The translations under genes were made by a program, and so were the position numbers. The notes under the pieces are model-generated. The model searched no databases. It was not told where the DNA came from and worked only from the letters and a program-made list of their open reading frames with translations. From Chitinophaga pinensis DSM 2588 (GTDB taxonomy: Bacteria > Bacteroidota > Bacteroidia > Chitinophagales > Chitinophagaceae), in the NCBI RefSeq assembly GCF_000024005.1, contig NC_013132.1, forward strand, positions 5,264,001 through 5,328,000: a stretch of DNA of 64,000 nucleotides. The letters are read 5' to 3'. This document shows positions 46,248-56,109 of the stretch, one piece after another (positions within the stretch are counted from its first letter, which is position 1; the number at the start of each line of letters is the position of its first letter).

Positions 46248-47774
46248 ATGCGGTTATTAAAAGATATAAAAATCGTTCACTTTTCTTTATTAATAAGTTG
46301 TCTTAACTTTTTATTCTTTCATTATCCCTTTTTCAAATTTATTTTTAACAATGTTGATTATACAAGTTTTAACGGCATTTCCATTGTTATTTGTTTTGTT
46401 ATCCTAATGGTGCTTGCAAATGCATTTGTCTTTTTTTTGATGTTCTCTCTATTACGCTTTGTAGGAAAAATTATCCTGGCATTACTCTTTATTTTCAGCG
46501 CAATTGCAGTTTACTTTATTAATACTTACGGTGTTATAATAAATGCGGAAATGATGGGTAATGTGCTAAATACCAATTATGCCGAGGCGTCTGGTTTTTT
46601 TTCCATAAAATTACTACTCTATATAATTCTGCTTGGTGTTATTTCTGGCATTATTATCATAAAAGCCCAAATAGTATATGTAACATTCAAGCGATTTTTA
46701 GTCATCGCATTAGCTAGTTTATTATTTATGCTGGCTGTAGTATTTGCGAATTCTCAAAATTGGTTGTGGGTGGATAAAAATTCAAAAGTATTAGGTGGGC
46801 TTGCAATGCCATGGAGTTACACAGTAAATCTTTCCCTCTTTTTTGTACATAAACAACAGGAAAATGAAAAAGAAATATTATTGCCTGATGCTGGCATAAA
46901 AGATAACCGGAAATCGGTTCTAGTCTTAGTGATAGGAGAATCCGCCAGAAGTGAAAATTTTTCTTTATACGGATACAGTAAAAATACAAATCCACTTCTT
47001 TCAAAGACCCCTGGTGTATTTCATTTTAATGCTACCTCTTGCGCCACCTACACTACTGCAGGTGTAAAGTGTATTTTAGAACATAAAAATACCGGCGAGT
47101 TGTATGAGATTTTGCCCAATTATTTATATAGAAATGGCGTAGAGGTTGTCTGGAGAACCACAAACTGGGGAGAACCACCCGTTCATATAAAAACTTACCT
47201 GAACAAAGAGGCGCTGATGAAAGATTGTAAAGGCGACAGATGCGATTACGATGAAGTGCTTCTGAATAACCTGAAAGAGCAAATAGCAGCAAGTACAAAA
47301 AATAAGGTATTGATAATACTGCACACAAGTACAAGTCATGGACCTGAGTATAGCAAAAAATATCCGCCTCAGTTCGAAACTTTTAAGCCAGTCTGTAATA
47401 GCGTTGAATTAGCAAAATGTTCTAATACAGAACTGGTCAATGCTTATGACAATACGATTGGTTATACCGATTATATTTTATACAACGTGATTGAAGATTT
47501 AAAACAACTAAAGGAATATAGAAGTGCAATGATTTTTGTCTCCGACCATGGCGAATCTTTAGGAGAAAAAAATATGTACATGCATGGTTTGCCTTTAAGC
47601 CTGGCGCCGAAACAACAATATGACATTCCTTTTATAGTTTGGACATCTGATAACAGTTTAAAACAACTGAAAACAGAAAGTTCATTGTCACAAGACTATG
47701 TATTTCACAGTGTGTTAAATTTTTTAGGCGTACAAAGTCCTGTTTATAATGAGGAATTGAACATTTTTAAATAA
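46248..47774 (+). CDS. eptA-like: Phosphoethanolamine transferase, EptA/sulfatase family
   Basis: 508 residues from ATG 46248; TTG at 46215 is less likely. Five transmembrane helices in the first about 200 residues, then the periplasmic catalytic domain: LVIGESARSENFSLYGYSKNTNPLL, nucleophile Thr region SCATYTTAGVKCILEHK, HTSTSHGPEY, and metal motif FVSDHGESLGE with MHGLP. It transfers phosphoethanolamine from phosphatidylethanolamine to lipid A or other envelope glycans; lipid A modification lowers polymyxin sensitivity. Single gene ending in a strong terminator. No two-component regulator adjacent. Confidence 0.92.
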   Translation: MRLLKDIKIVHFSLLISCLNFLFFHYPFFKFIFNNVDYTSFNGISIVICFVILMVLANAFVFFLMFSLLRFVGKIILALLFIFSAIAVYFINTYGVIINAEMMGNVLNTNYAEASGFFSIKLLLYIILLGVISGIIIIKAQIVYVTFKRFLVIALASLLFMLAVVFANSQNWLWVDKNSKVLGGLAMPWSYTVNLSLFFVHKQQENEKEILLPDAGIKDNRKSVLVLVIGESARSENFSLYGYSKNTNPLLSKTPGVFHFNATSCATYTTAGVKCILEHKNTGELYEILPNYLYRNGVEVVWRTTNWGEPPVHIKTYLNKEALMKDCKGDRCDYDEVLLNNLKEQIAASTKNKVLIILHTSTSHGPEYSKKYPPQFETFKPVCNSVELAKCSNTELVNAYDNTIGYTDYILYNVIEDLKQLKEYRSAMIFVSDHGESLGEKNMYMHGLPLSLAPKQQYDIPFIVWTSDNSLKQLKTESSLSQDYVFHSVLNFLGVQSPVYNEELNIFK

Positions 47775-47813
47775 CGGACAACTATGTCGAATTCCGTTTG
47801 ACATAGTTGTCCG
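47775..47813. terminator. Intrinsic terminator after eptA-like gene
   Basis: CGGACAACTATGTC pairs perfectly with GACATAGTTGTCCG around an 11-nt loop, right at the stop codon. Confidence 0.85.
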
Positions 47814-48015
47814 CTTCTCCAAAATACTATGCCAGACATTCCAAAGTATGGGAAATCTTTTTGGCACATGTATCGCTGACCGGATTTTAAACTGATGTTA
47901 TATTTCCGGTTTTATTTTTATTACTGGCGTGAAGGATTGTATTTAAAAGCAAGGCAAAAAAACTTGTTGACGACTTCCCTCGTAGTTTGAACTTTTTCAA
48001 TATTCATCGACATGC

Positions 48016-49128
48016 CTATTGGTTATCGTTAGTCCATGCTTTGATAGAGGCTTTAAGTTCTTCCTCTGTTTCGGGTAGCTGGACTTTCAGCGAGTCATCA
48101 ACACGTGCATGAATACTATCCACAAAAGGTTTGAATACTTCGTTATATTTAATAAAAGCGGTTTGATGATCGTCTGTAGCCTGAAGCTGCTCAGCCAAAA
48201 GCGCTGCACCTTGCATAGCCAGGCTGGTACCCATCCCAGTGAAAAAGCTTGGGGCATAGGCGGCATCCCCTATCAGGGCCACCCGTCCCTTTGTCCAGGT
48301 CGGCATTTTGATCTGGCAGGCCTCGTCAAAATATAAGTCATCAGCATCAACCATGGCATCCAGGATTTGTGGAATTTTCCAATTGGTGTTACCGCCGAAA
48401 TGATCCTTTAAAATCTGCTTAGGCTGCTCGCGATCCCGGTAATTCCAATCCAGCTTGGGTGCCCGGAATACAAGGATGGCGTTCGCTGCCTCTTTAAACT
48501 GAAAGATCACCGCCTGTTTACCTAACTCTCGATACACAATACCTGTAGATTTGGGTCGGCCTGTTTGAATATGATCAGCAGCAGCAAATGCAAAGTAAAC
48601 ACCCAGAAACTTCTTAAAGTCTTCTTCTGGTCCGAAAACAAGTTTTCTGACTATAGAATGGGTGCCGTCAGCACCAAATACAAGATCGTAAACTTCGCTT
48701 TCGCCGTTCTCGAACTTCACTTCCACGTGATTGTCCCCCTGCCTTAAATCGGATATACTGTTGCCAAAAATGATTGCTACTTCATCTTTTGGAATGGCTT
48801 CATATAGGATCTTTACCAGGTCTCCACGGTGAATCTCAATATCACCCAGATATTCCGGTAAAGTGTTGATGGCAAACTTTGCTAATGTTTGATCTTCGGA
48901 ACCTACAATCTCATCTGTATGTATAAATTCATTGGCTTTAATCTGGTCATATATACCCATTTTCCTGGCTATATCTAAAGCGTCACCACGCACATCGATT
49001 GGTGAGCCGGCGGTTCTCAGGTCCCCTCCTAATTCAACTACAGTTACCTTAAAACCGGACTTATTTAACCAGTAAGCCAGTGTTAGTCCTGCAAAGCTGG
49101 CTCCTGATATTAAAACATGCTTTCTCAT
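48016..49128 (-). CDS. FAD-dependent aromatic hydroxylase-like monooxygenase
   Basis: 370 residues. Dinucleotide-binding motif VLISGASFAGLTLAYWL, then RGDLVKIL, DG motif LVFGADGTHSIVRK, and GD motif VALIGDAAYAPSFFTGMGTSLA. Class A flavin monooxygenases use NAD(P)H and O2 to hydroxylate aromatic or polyketide substrates; substrate unknown. Divergent from an AraC-type regulator whose start is 84 bp away, so it is likely its target. Second FAD monooxygenase at 52077 is related but not a close copy. Confidence 0.9.
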   Translation of the reverse strand: MRKHVLISGASFAGLTLAYWLNKSGFKVTVVELGGDLRTAGSPIDVRGDALDIARKMGIYDQIKANEFIHTDEIVGSEDQTLAKFAINTLPEYLGDIEIHRGDLVKILYEAIPKDEVAIIFGNSISDLRQGDNHVEVKFENGESEVYDLVFGADGTHSIVRKLVFGPEEDFKKFLGVYFAFAAADHIQTGRPKSTGIVYRELGKQAVIFQFKEAANAILVFRAPKLDWNYRDREQPKQILKDHFGGNTNWKIPQILDAMVDADDLYFDEACQIKMPTWTKGRVALIGDAAYAPSFFTGMGTSLAMQGAALLAEQLQATDDHQTAFIKYNEVFKPFVDSIHARVDDSLKVQLPETEEELKASIKAWTNDNQ

Positions 49129-49212
49129 TATCTGATTTTATTTCACTACCACAAAACTAATTGTAGCTTTACAAGTAAAATATTCGATAACCTATTATTT
49201 TTAGTCGAAAAA

Positions 49213-50184
49213 ATGAAAGCTCAGACCAGTAGCAATAGTAACAGCGACATGCAGCAGTTTACGGATAAGTTGGGCTTGGTCCTGGAAAATGTGTTGCAAC
49301 ATTTCCAGGTCATCTTCTTCAAAGGCTTCGCTTTCTTGCCTGATATGGCCATGCACTTCGGCTCTTTCATCGTGACAGATGATTTCACACGGGTAACCGG
49401 TCAATCGGATATAACTGATGGTATCGGTATTGTATTTCACAATATCTTTCAGGATCACGTGGATAACAAAACGAATATGCGGAAGCCCAATGGTCCAGTG
49501 GAGCCGCCCTATGTACGCATCTTTCCCTACACGATAAGTCAAACCCTGCATTTTAAAAAAGACACCCATGTATCGCATGTTTCCATCAGCATCAGTGCCG
49601 GATATCTCCGGAACTTCTTAAAGGAGGAAGCCGAACACTTCGATTACCTTTTTGATCGTGCTAACAATTTTTGGATAGAGGAACTGATGACCGATGATAT
49701 CTTGCGCACGGTAAATGAAATCGTGAAAAAGGACGAGCCTGACGCTATGAAAAGTTTCTATTACAAGATGAAAGCAATGGAATTGCTTTTTTACCTTTTT
49801 GAAAGTTTGAAAAAGCGTGAGAATGCTGCGGGTATTAAACTAAATGGAAAGGAGATCAAGGCTATTTATCAAGTTCGGGACAAAATTGTTTCGTCTTTAA
49901 GCCAGCCGAGTACAATTGCGGAATTGAAAAAAATTGCCGGCATGAATGAACTTAAACTCCGCAAGATTTTCACGCAGGTTTTTGGTATGGGTATCTACGA
50001 CTATTATCAAAACTTACGTATGAAAGAAGCCGCAAGGCTTTTGCGCGAAGAAGACCTGTCGGTATCCGAGGCAGGCTATCAAATGGGATTTGAGAACCTT
50101 GGTCATTTCACTAAAGTGTTTGAGAAGCATATTGGCAAGAAACCCAAAAAATACGTGCTGAGTTTTAAGATCACCGGTCTTTAG
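49213..50184 (+). CDS. AraC-family transcriptional regulator
   Basis: 323 residues from ATG 49213; an open frame back to 49117 overlaps the divergent gene. N-terminal ligand domain without a recognisable cupin motif; C-terminal double helix-turn-helix: TIAELKKIAGMNELKLRKIFTQVFGMGIYDYYQNLRMKEAARLL and SVSEAGYQMGFENLGHFTKVFEKHIGKKP (parts of one domain). Probably activates the divergent monooxygenase. Confidence 0.92.
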   Translation: MKAQTSSNSNSDMQQFTDKLGLVLENVLQHFQVIFFKGFAFLPDMAMHFGSFIVTDDFTRVTGQSDITDGIGIVFHNIFQDHVDNKTNMRKPNGPVEPPYVRIFPYTISQTLHFKKDTHVSHVSISISAGYLRNFLKEEAEHFDYLFDRANNFWIEELMTDDILRTVNEIVKKDEPDAMKSFYYKMKAMELLFYLFESLKKRENAAGIKLNGKEIKAIYQVRDKIVSSLSQPSTIAELKKIAGMNELKLRKIFTQVFGMGIYDYYQNLRMKEAARLLREEDLSVSEAGYQMGFENLGHFTKVFEKHIGKKPKKYVLSFKITGL

Positions 50185-50249
50185 TGTTGATTGAATATTA
50201 TCGAATGATCAAAGCGCTTACAACCACATACCAATACGCTATTTATTAG

Positions 50250-50849
50250 CATCATTTTTCCCGTATTACTCTTGAAAACGTACGAGGCTGTAGCCCGCTA
50301 TCCCTTCGTCAGCGCGCATTAGCTGCAACGAGCCTCAATAAACTGGAAAAATATAAAAAGAACTATACCCTGTCTACCGCTACAGTGCAGGAACTGGAAG
50401 CATTTGAAGCGACCCATGGAGTGTCATTACCCGGTGAATACAAAGCGTATCTGCTGGAGATCGGGGCCGGTGGAGTTTACTTTATGGAAGACAATGTGCC
50501 CCCCATTCAGGAATTAGGCAAAGAAGAGATCGACAGGCTTAAAAAGCCTTTCCCCATAACGAGCGATAAAATACATGAGGTGCAGAATTTTTATCGTGTT
50601 AAAGCCTGGGTATATTCCGATAGTAATAGCTGGATAGAAAATGGCGTTTTGCCGGAAGGTACAGATATGGCAGCCATGTTTGGTCTGCCAGAAGAAACGG
50701 GACTAAATGATGGATGTATTTCCCTTGGTTACTCCAGTGGGAGGAACGAATTAGTACTGGTAGCGAATGGAGAATTTGCCGGTGAAGTGTGGTCCGACCG
50801 TTTAGGATACGGAGCAGCCATGCGTGGCTGCTTTGGCGCGGGATCTTGA
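50250..50849 (+). CDS. SMI1/KNR4-family protein, start codon unclear
   Basis: SMI1/KNR4 fold: EAFEATHGVSLPGEYKAYLLEIG and GCISLGYSSGRNELVLVANG with EVWSDR. The first usual start is GTG 50385, but the frame is open back to 50250 and the upstream codons are protein-like and family-like (LNKLEKYKKNYTLSTATV), with no ATG, GTG or TTG giving that N-terminus. Either a rare start is used or the 5' end is damaged. The family includes immunity proteins of polymorphic toxins; no toxin gene is adjacent, so it may be an orphan immunity relic. Confidence 0.6.
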   Translation, partial: HHFSRITLENVRGCSPLSLRQRALAATSLNKLEKYKKNYTLSTATVQELEAFEATHGVSLPGEYKAYLLEIGAGGVYFMEDNVPPIQELGKEEIDRLKKPFPITSDKIHEVQNFYRVKAWVYSDSNSWIENGVLPEGTDMAAMFGLPEETGLNDGCISLGYSSGRNELVLVANGEFAGEVWSDRLGYGAAMRGCFGAGS

Positions 50850-50887
50850 AACGCTTAGTAGTCATGAACTAAAGTTGGGTAGATTTA

Positions 50888-51457
50888 TTACATACGCTTC
50901 CGTAGCATACTTAAAAACACCGGTGTTATGCCCAGATAGGAAGCAATATGCTTTTGTGTAATACGCAGTTCCAGATTAGGGTAGCGCTTACGAAAACGTT
51001 TATATCTTGATTCTGCCGTCTCTGACAGATTGGAGATGGTGCGGCGTTGATAAACATACAGACCATTCTGTGTGAGAATGCGGAAGAAGCGTTCCAGCTT
51101 GGGTACCTCCTGATACAATTGTTCCATCGCATCATAAGTCAGGTAACAGACAGTCGTATCCTCCAGCGCATCTATACTCATGAAGGCTGGTTTTTGCATG
51201 GAAAAGCTCGTGATATCTACAGCCCACCAATTCTCCGGTGAAAAGGAAATATTATGTTCATCACCATTTTCATCGGAATAGAAAAGACGCAGGCATCCGC
51301 TAACCACATAATAAACATTCCGCGCGGTCGTACCGGCTTGCAGCAGTAAGGTATGTTTAGGTACATCCCTTACCTGCAATACGGCAGATATTCTTTCAAC
51401 TTCGCTTTCATCCAGATTAATATGTAGTGCGAAGTTCTTAAAAATGGCATCAAACAT
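50888..51457 (-). CDS. Crp/Fnr-family regulator (short Bacteroidota type)
   Basis: 189 residues from ATG 51457; a start at 51499 would overlap the divergent promoter. cNMP-binding fold (VPKHTLLLQAGTTARNVYYVVSGCLRLFY, SFSPENWWAVDITSF) and a short C-terminal helix-turn-helix (ITQKHIASYLGITPVFLSMLRKR). The ligand pocket lacks the usual cAMP residues, as is typical for this subgroup. Divergent from the DUF1330-like gene. Paralogue at 57547. Confidence 0.9.
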   Translation of the reverse strand: MFDAIFKNFALHINLDESEVERISAVLQVRDVPKHTLLLQAGTTARNVYYVVSGCLRLFYSDENGDEHNISFSPENWWAVDITSFSMQKPAFMSIDALEDTTVCYLTYDAMEQLYQEVPKLERFFRILTQNGLYVYQRRTISNLSETAESRYKRFRKRYPNLELRITQKHIASYLGITPVFLSMLRKRM

Positions 51458-51591
51458 CAGGAACGTTTTGACAAAAGTAATTGATTCAAATGACAGCACA
51501 GTTTAAGACAAATGCAGTTATAAAATCTTCAAGTAGTTATATTTTATTCTCCGCCCCTGATGGTTTATTTGTAGTCTTAAAACTATCAAAC

Positions 51592-51984
51592 ATGAGAATA
51601 ACAACGATTGACCATAAAGGTCTGAAAGAAACCGCCTGTAACATTCCGCCCAACACCCCTGTAGTGATGCTGAACCTGTTGCGCTTCAAGCCGGACGGTG
51701 GCCGCGAGATCTATTACCAGCAATATATTCCTTCCTTCCAGGAATTGACAACGAAGCTGCAGCTGGAAGGTATCAAACTCGCGTGGGGAGGCAATGTATC
51801 AGGCAGACTGGCCATAGCAGATAATGAGTGGTGGGACGATGTATTACTGGTAGAATATCCTGACTTTGCCAGCTTCCTTTTGATAGCGGAGAGTGATGGT
51901 TACAGAAATGATGCAGAACCCTTCCGCTTGGCTGCAATAGACGATTGCAGACTGATACCGATGGTGGGATTCATGAAAGAATGA
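51592..51984 (+). CDS. DUF1330-like dimeric alpha-beta barrel protein
   Basis: 130 residues from ATG 51592; in-frame codons back to 51481 are in the divergent promoter. VVMLNLLRFKPDGGREIYYQQY and VLLVEYPDFASFLLIAESDGYRNDAEPFRLAAI are typical of DUF1330/ferredoxin-like stress proteins. Function unknown. Divergent from a Crp/Fnr regulator that may control it; ends at a hairpin terminator. Confidence 0.8.
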   Translation: MRITTIDHKGLKETACNIPPNTPVVMLNLLRFKPDGGREIYYQQYIPSFQELTTKLQLEGIKLAWGGNVSGRLAIADNEWWDDVLLVEYPDFASFLLIAESDGYRNDAEPFRLAAIDDCRLIPMVGFMKE

Positions 51985-52035
51985 ATTTTCAGTGACTGAT
52001 AGCTCAGACAAACAGCTCAATCTTTCAAGTTAAAA

Positions 52036-52057
52036 ATGGCCGGCAAAAACCGGCCAT
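52036..52057. terminator. Intrinsic terminator between convergent genes
   Basis: ATGGCCGG pairs with CCGGCCAT around CAAAAA, between the DUF1330-like gene and the TetX-like gene. Confidence 0.75.
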
Positions 52058-52076
52058 CCACATATAAGAAAAAACG

Positions 52077-53255
52077 TTATTCCACGTGGTTAAATAGTTG
52101 CAACAGTCGCTCCTGTGCGTCTTCCGCCCGCATCCATTGGCTCATCTCGATGGAAGATCGCGCTTCCGCCGTGCCCCTCTCCTGCATGGCCGCTTCATAC
52201 GCTGCAATGGCCGATTTGATATCTATAAAATCTCCGCTGGTAAGTCTCTCACTCAGTTCCAGTGCATCCAGCATGGCCAGGTTCACGCCTTCGCCGGAGG
52301 GCGGCATGATGTGGGCCGCATCGCCCAGCAGCGTAACATTGGCATGGGCTTCCCAGCTTTGATCAAAGGGAATACAATATTGCGGGCGCAATAAATAAGG
52401 CGAATCTGCCTTCTCGAACATGGGCGCCCAAACATCATTCCAACCCCGTGTTTCAGACAGGAACCAGGCCAGCACCTGCCGGCCATCGGAGAAATCTACC
52501 CCGCTGTTGTTCCACCAACCTTCCGGCTTTTCTTCGACAAAGTAAAAATCTATGCTGCCATCACCTTTGGAAGAAATGTGCAGGTATTTTCCATCGGCAT
52601 GTACGTAGACTTTACCGCCTTTGAGTAGTTCACTGGCCTGGGGCACGGTGGTAGCCGCATGGCCCACATTGCCCTGTACGATCATTATGCCTGTGTAGCT
52701 GGGCTGAATGTCCGTCACAAACGGGCGCACTTTGGAATTGCCGCCATCTGCACCTATCACAATATCGGCGGTAACGGTATGGCCGTTCCTGAATTCGATT
52801 TTCCAGCCATGGCCTAGCGGTATCATGTTTTTAAACTGGCTGTCCCACACCACGGTGCCGGGCAGAAGGGAGTTCAGCAAAATATCGCGCAGCGGCCCCC
52901 GGTCTATTTCCGGGCGGGCGTATTCACTGTCCAGGTCCAGCACGTTCATCATCGGCTCGAAGTCCGTACTATGTTCGTCGTAAACGATTTTGCCATATTT
53001 ATCGATCACCCGACCTTTTTCCGCACCGGGGCGGTAGTTGTTGAGGAAAGCATCACGCAGGCCCATGGCTTTAATGGCTTTCAAACCCGATTCAAAATGA
53101 AGATCAAGTGTGGCGCCCTGTACGCGGGCTTCTGCGTTCGCATCTCTTTCATACACGGTCACATCCGCGCCTTTCAATTGTAACAGGCGGGCCAGCGTTA
53201 AGCCACCCGGGCCACCGCCAATGATGGCCACTTTTTTAGCTGCTATTAACATCAT
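52077..53255 (-). CDS. TetX-like FAD-dependent monooxygenase
   Basis: 392 residues. VAIIGGGPGGLTLARLLQLKG (FAD GxGxxG), VYERD, ARVQGATLDLH, EIDRGPLRDILLNSL, DIVIGADGGNSKVR (DG motif) and LLGDAAHIMPPSGEGVNLAMLDALEL (GD motif). Order and wording follow TetX, which inactivates tetracyclines by 11a-hydroxylation; the family also includes other hydroxylases, so substrate is open. Upstream on the same strand is a decayed MFS transporter, a common neighbour of such enzymes. C-terminal helix present; protein looks complete. Confidence 0.88.
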   Translation of the reverse strand: MMLIAAKKVAIIGGGPGGLTLARLLQLKGADVTVYERDANAEARVQGATLDLHFESGLKAIKAMGLRDAFLNNYRPGAEKGRVIDKYGKIVYDEHSTDFEPMMNVLDLDSEYARPEIDRGPLRDILLNSLLPGTVVWDSQFKNMIPLGHGWKIEFRNGHTVTADIVIGADGGNSKVRPFVTDIQPSYTGIMIVQGNVGHAATTVPQASELLKGGKVYVHADGKYLHISSKGDGSIDFYFVEEKPEGWWNNSGVDFSDGRQVLAWFLSETRGWNDVWAPMFEKADSPYLLRPQYCIPFDQSWEAHANVTLLGDAAHIMPPSGEGVNLAMLDALELSERLTSGDFIDIKSAIAAYEAAMQERGTAEARSSIEMSQWMRAEDAQERLLQLFNHVE

Positions 53256-53361
53256 TATTTTTTTTAGTAAGTATTTCGGTTTTCACCAGCAAAATAGAAT
53301 AGGCTCCAGGAAGCAAATAGCCGTGGATAGCATAGGAATAGTCCTGAAACCGAAACAAGGA

Positions 53362-54015
53362 TTAATAATCTTCGCTCAAAATAACCGCCTCATCCACCAC
53401 CGTTTTCACAGCCGGTTTCTTTTTTACCAGTTTGTCTACACCCACATGAGCCAAATGGTCAGGAGAGAGATACAGAGTGTTACATACCCCAGCGTGCTGT
53501 AATACTCCAGTGGCTTCCCATCCCAGCGCATTAGCCAGGTATAACCCGATGGGAATACCTAATACCTGGCTGGCGCCAAAGCCCATCTGCACATAGCCCA
53601 TCACCCGCCCGCGCTGCTGCAGGGTGAAAAGATCGGTGATGATGGCCATGGAAATAGAGGCGATAACGCCGCCAAACAAACCGGTAACAATGCGGGCTGC
53701 CACCAGCAGCGTGTAGCTATGCGCAAGGCCGCACAACACCGTGCCGATAACGAACCCGATATAAAAAAACAGTAACAATTTCTTACGGTCGAAACGGTCT
53801 GCAAAAACCGCTGTGAGCAGGCCGGAAATGCCCGCGCTAAAGGCGTAGGTGGACACCGCAAACCCAAAGGCCTGCAGCCGCAGGGAAAGTGATTTCATAA
53901 GCACATCGCCAAGCGGCGAAATAACCATGAAATCGAGTATCACGGTAAATTGGGTAACGGCTAGTACAAAAATGACGAACCATTGGTAGCGGGAAAAAGA
54001 AGGTGTCGATTCCAT
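53362..54015 (-). pseudogene. MFS transporter with internal deletion and frameshift
   Basis: From ATG 54015 the first six transmembrane helices of an MFS carrier are present (FVIFVLAVTQFTVILDFMVISPLGD, FADRFDRKKLLLFFYIG, RIVTGLFGGVIASISMAII, GASQVLGIPIGLYLANALGWEA). Near 53518 the sequence jumps out of frame to what looks like the last helix (LEYYSTLGYVTLCISLLTIWLMW), followed after another shift by a tail (VDKLVKKKPAVKTVVDEA). About 150-200 residues are missing, so the half-transporter is unlikely to work. Confidence 0.8.
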
Positions 54016-54216
54016 ACTGCAAAGTTGGCCCCGCATTTCCCAATAAAATAGCCGTCTCCGATAATAAAATAGTCGTAAATGAAAATCCGGCGCCATTTTC
54101 TTACCAATTCAGATTGGCCTGGGTTTACAACATCATTATTGTCACATACGTAGAATACACGTCAAACATAAATGGCATCCTTATATTCAAAAATTGCCGC
54201 CACTAGGCTGAATTAT

Positions 54217-54795
54217 TTATTGAAATTTCTCACCTTTTGCCAACATTTCAATAATTTCTTTCATACGCTTTTCCCTTGTCTCTTGTTTTTTTGCGGTCTG
54301 AAGACGAAATCCAATGGAGAAAACATTTGTCTTATTAAGACTCTTAAAAAATGCTTCTGCTTTTTTGTTTTTGCTAAGTTCTTTCAGAAAGTCTTCGGGC
54401 ATTACGATTTTGCTTGGAGAATCGTATGCCTTTTCCCAACTACCATCTGCTTTGGCTTTTTCGACAGCTTTTAATCCTGCGGGTCTCATTCTTCCTTCAT
54501 TGATTAATCTTTCGACATGTCCGGTATTTATTTTGGACCAAATACTTTTGGCGCGCCGGGGACAAAACTTTTGCAGCCAGGCTTGTTCGTCATGTGCTTT
54601 CTTCTGACCATCAATCCACCCATAGCACAGCGCTACATCAAGTGCTTCCGCATAGCTTACAGTGTCCATTCCGGAATCTTTCTTGAATATTTTGAGCCAA
54701 ATCCCATGTGAGTTATCGTGATTCTTTACGAGCCAGGTTTCAAATGCTTTAGCTGTTTTAAATTCTATTATTGGAGTAGTATCTAATTTAGTCAT
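54217..54795 (-). CDS. YdeI/OmpD-associated family protein
   Basis: 192 residues: IEFKTAKAFETWLVKNHDNSHGIWLKIF, YAEALDVALCYGWIDGQ, WLQKFCPRRAKSIWSKIN and MPEDFLKELSKNKKAEAFF. This family is linked to resistance to antimicrobial peptides or bacteriocin protection in some species, but biochemical function is unknown. No signal peptide. Stands alone. Confidence 0.9.
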   Translation of the reverse strand: MTKLDTTPIIEFKTAKAFETWLVKNHDNSHGIWLKIFKKDSGMDTVSYAEALDVALCYGWIDGQKKAHDEQAWLQKFCPRRAKSIWSKINTGHVERLINEGRMRPAGLKAVEKAKADGSWEKAYDSPSKIVMPEDFLKELSKNKKAEAFFKSLNKTNVFSIGFRLQTAKKQETREKRMKEIIEMLAKGEKFQ

Positions 54796-55285
54796 ATGGT
54801 TGTAGCTTTTTCCTTTCTATATACTTGCTGTTGACACATAATATATGCCCTTAACCAGATTTGATCCCAAAATCAGCATTGGTAATCATAGTGCTGGTGA
54901 CCGACTTCTCATTTTTACGGACAAACGCAAAATACACATTATTACTATTTAACCTATACGCCTGGCAATTTTAACATTAAGTCTGTTTGTCACTGGTCTT
55001 AACTTTGTCGTTGCTAACACTACCAGTACGACTGATTATATGTCTTCCGGACGTGCATGCAAGCTGTCCGGATGCTGATATGGGTAGGTGTAATCCCGTT
55101 ATTCAGATTGTAGGTTTAAGCTGAGCATTCAAGTCCGTCCAAATGATGGGCGCTGCAATAGATTAGGGGGATTGGGTTAGTTTGTGCTGTCGTGGAGTAA
55201 TGGGAAAAGAGGGAACCCAAATGATTGTAAATTATATGGAGCCTGTACACTGAACCATATAATCTACACACAGATCCGAATGAAT
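54796..55285. other. Intergenic, 490 bp, nothing recognised
   Basis: No ORF of weight and no clear hairpin or repeat. Confidence 0.4.
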
Positions 55286-56056
55286 TTATTTCACGGAGAA
55301 AGCATTGGTCATTCCACCATCCGCTAATATATCCGCGCCTACAATGAATGATGAATCATCGGAGGCTAAAAACACCGCCGTCTTTCCGATCTCAGCCGGA
55401 GTGCCTTGCCTTCCAAGCGGTGTGAGATCTATATACACTTGTTTTACCTGCGCGACTGCTTCAGCCGGTACCATCTTTCCAAAAACGGGAGTATCGATTG
55501 AGCCGGGAGAAATCGTATTAACCCTTATTCTCCTTGACAATAAATCCAGGGATAAACCTCTTGCCAGTGAAATAACTGCTGCTTTTGCGGCGGCATAAAT
55601 TGTTGCTCCGGGTGCAGCCCGATATGCAGCATTCGATCCAATCAATATAATCGAAGCACCATCATTTAAATACGGAAGCGACTGTTTGACGGTAAAATAG
55701 GCACTTTTAAAATTCAGATTCATATACTGATCGAAACCTTCTTCCGTTACATCAGTTATTGTCATCAGGGGAACTCCGTCCACGACGCCACCGGCATTCA
55801 CCACCAATACGTCTATCTTGCCAAACTTGTCAACCGTAGTTTTGTACATGTCCTCCAGGTCATCAAGATTTGTTACGTCACCTCTTACGCCTATAAAATT
55901 ATTGCCCAGGGTTTCAACAGCATTTTTCAATGTAGTCCCATTTCTTCCGGTGATTGTTCCCACAGCACCTTCGTTGTTGAACGCCTCAGCAATGCCAAAT
56001 CCAATACCACTGTTACCGCCTGTAATCACGGTAACCTTGTCTTTTAGTTTACTCAT
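55286..56056 (-). CDS. SDR-family oxidoreductase
   Basis: 256 residues. VTVITGGNSGIGFGIAEAF (cofactor motif), VLVVNAGG, catalytic Ser in IILIGSNAAYRAA and Tyr-Lys in IYAAAKAAVISLARGLS, C-terminal FIVGADILADGGMTNAF. Here the Tyr-x3-Lys motif is YAAAK. Substrate unknown. Divergent from the HxlR gene at 56160 across a region with four GTAAC repeats, hence probably its target. Confidence 0.93.
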   Translation of the reverse strand: MSKLKDKVTVITGGNSGIGFGIAEAFNNEGAVGTITGRNGTTLKNAVETLGNNFIGVRGDVTNLDDLEDMYKTTVDKFGKIDVLVVNAGGVVDGVPLMTITDVTEEGFDQYMNLNFKSAYFTVKQSLPYLNDGASIILIGSNAAYRAAPGATIYAAAKAAVISLARGLSLDLLSRRIRVNTISPGSIDTPVFGKMVPAEAVAQVKQVYIDLTPLGRQGTPAEIGKTAVFLASDDSSFIVGADILADGGMTNAFSVK

Positions 56057-56109
56057 TTTTCTATGATTTAAGATTGAGTTACAAAGCTAGATCACAGAAG
56101 TTATTTTTA

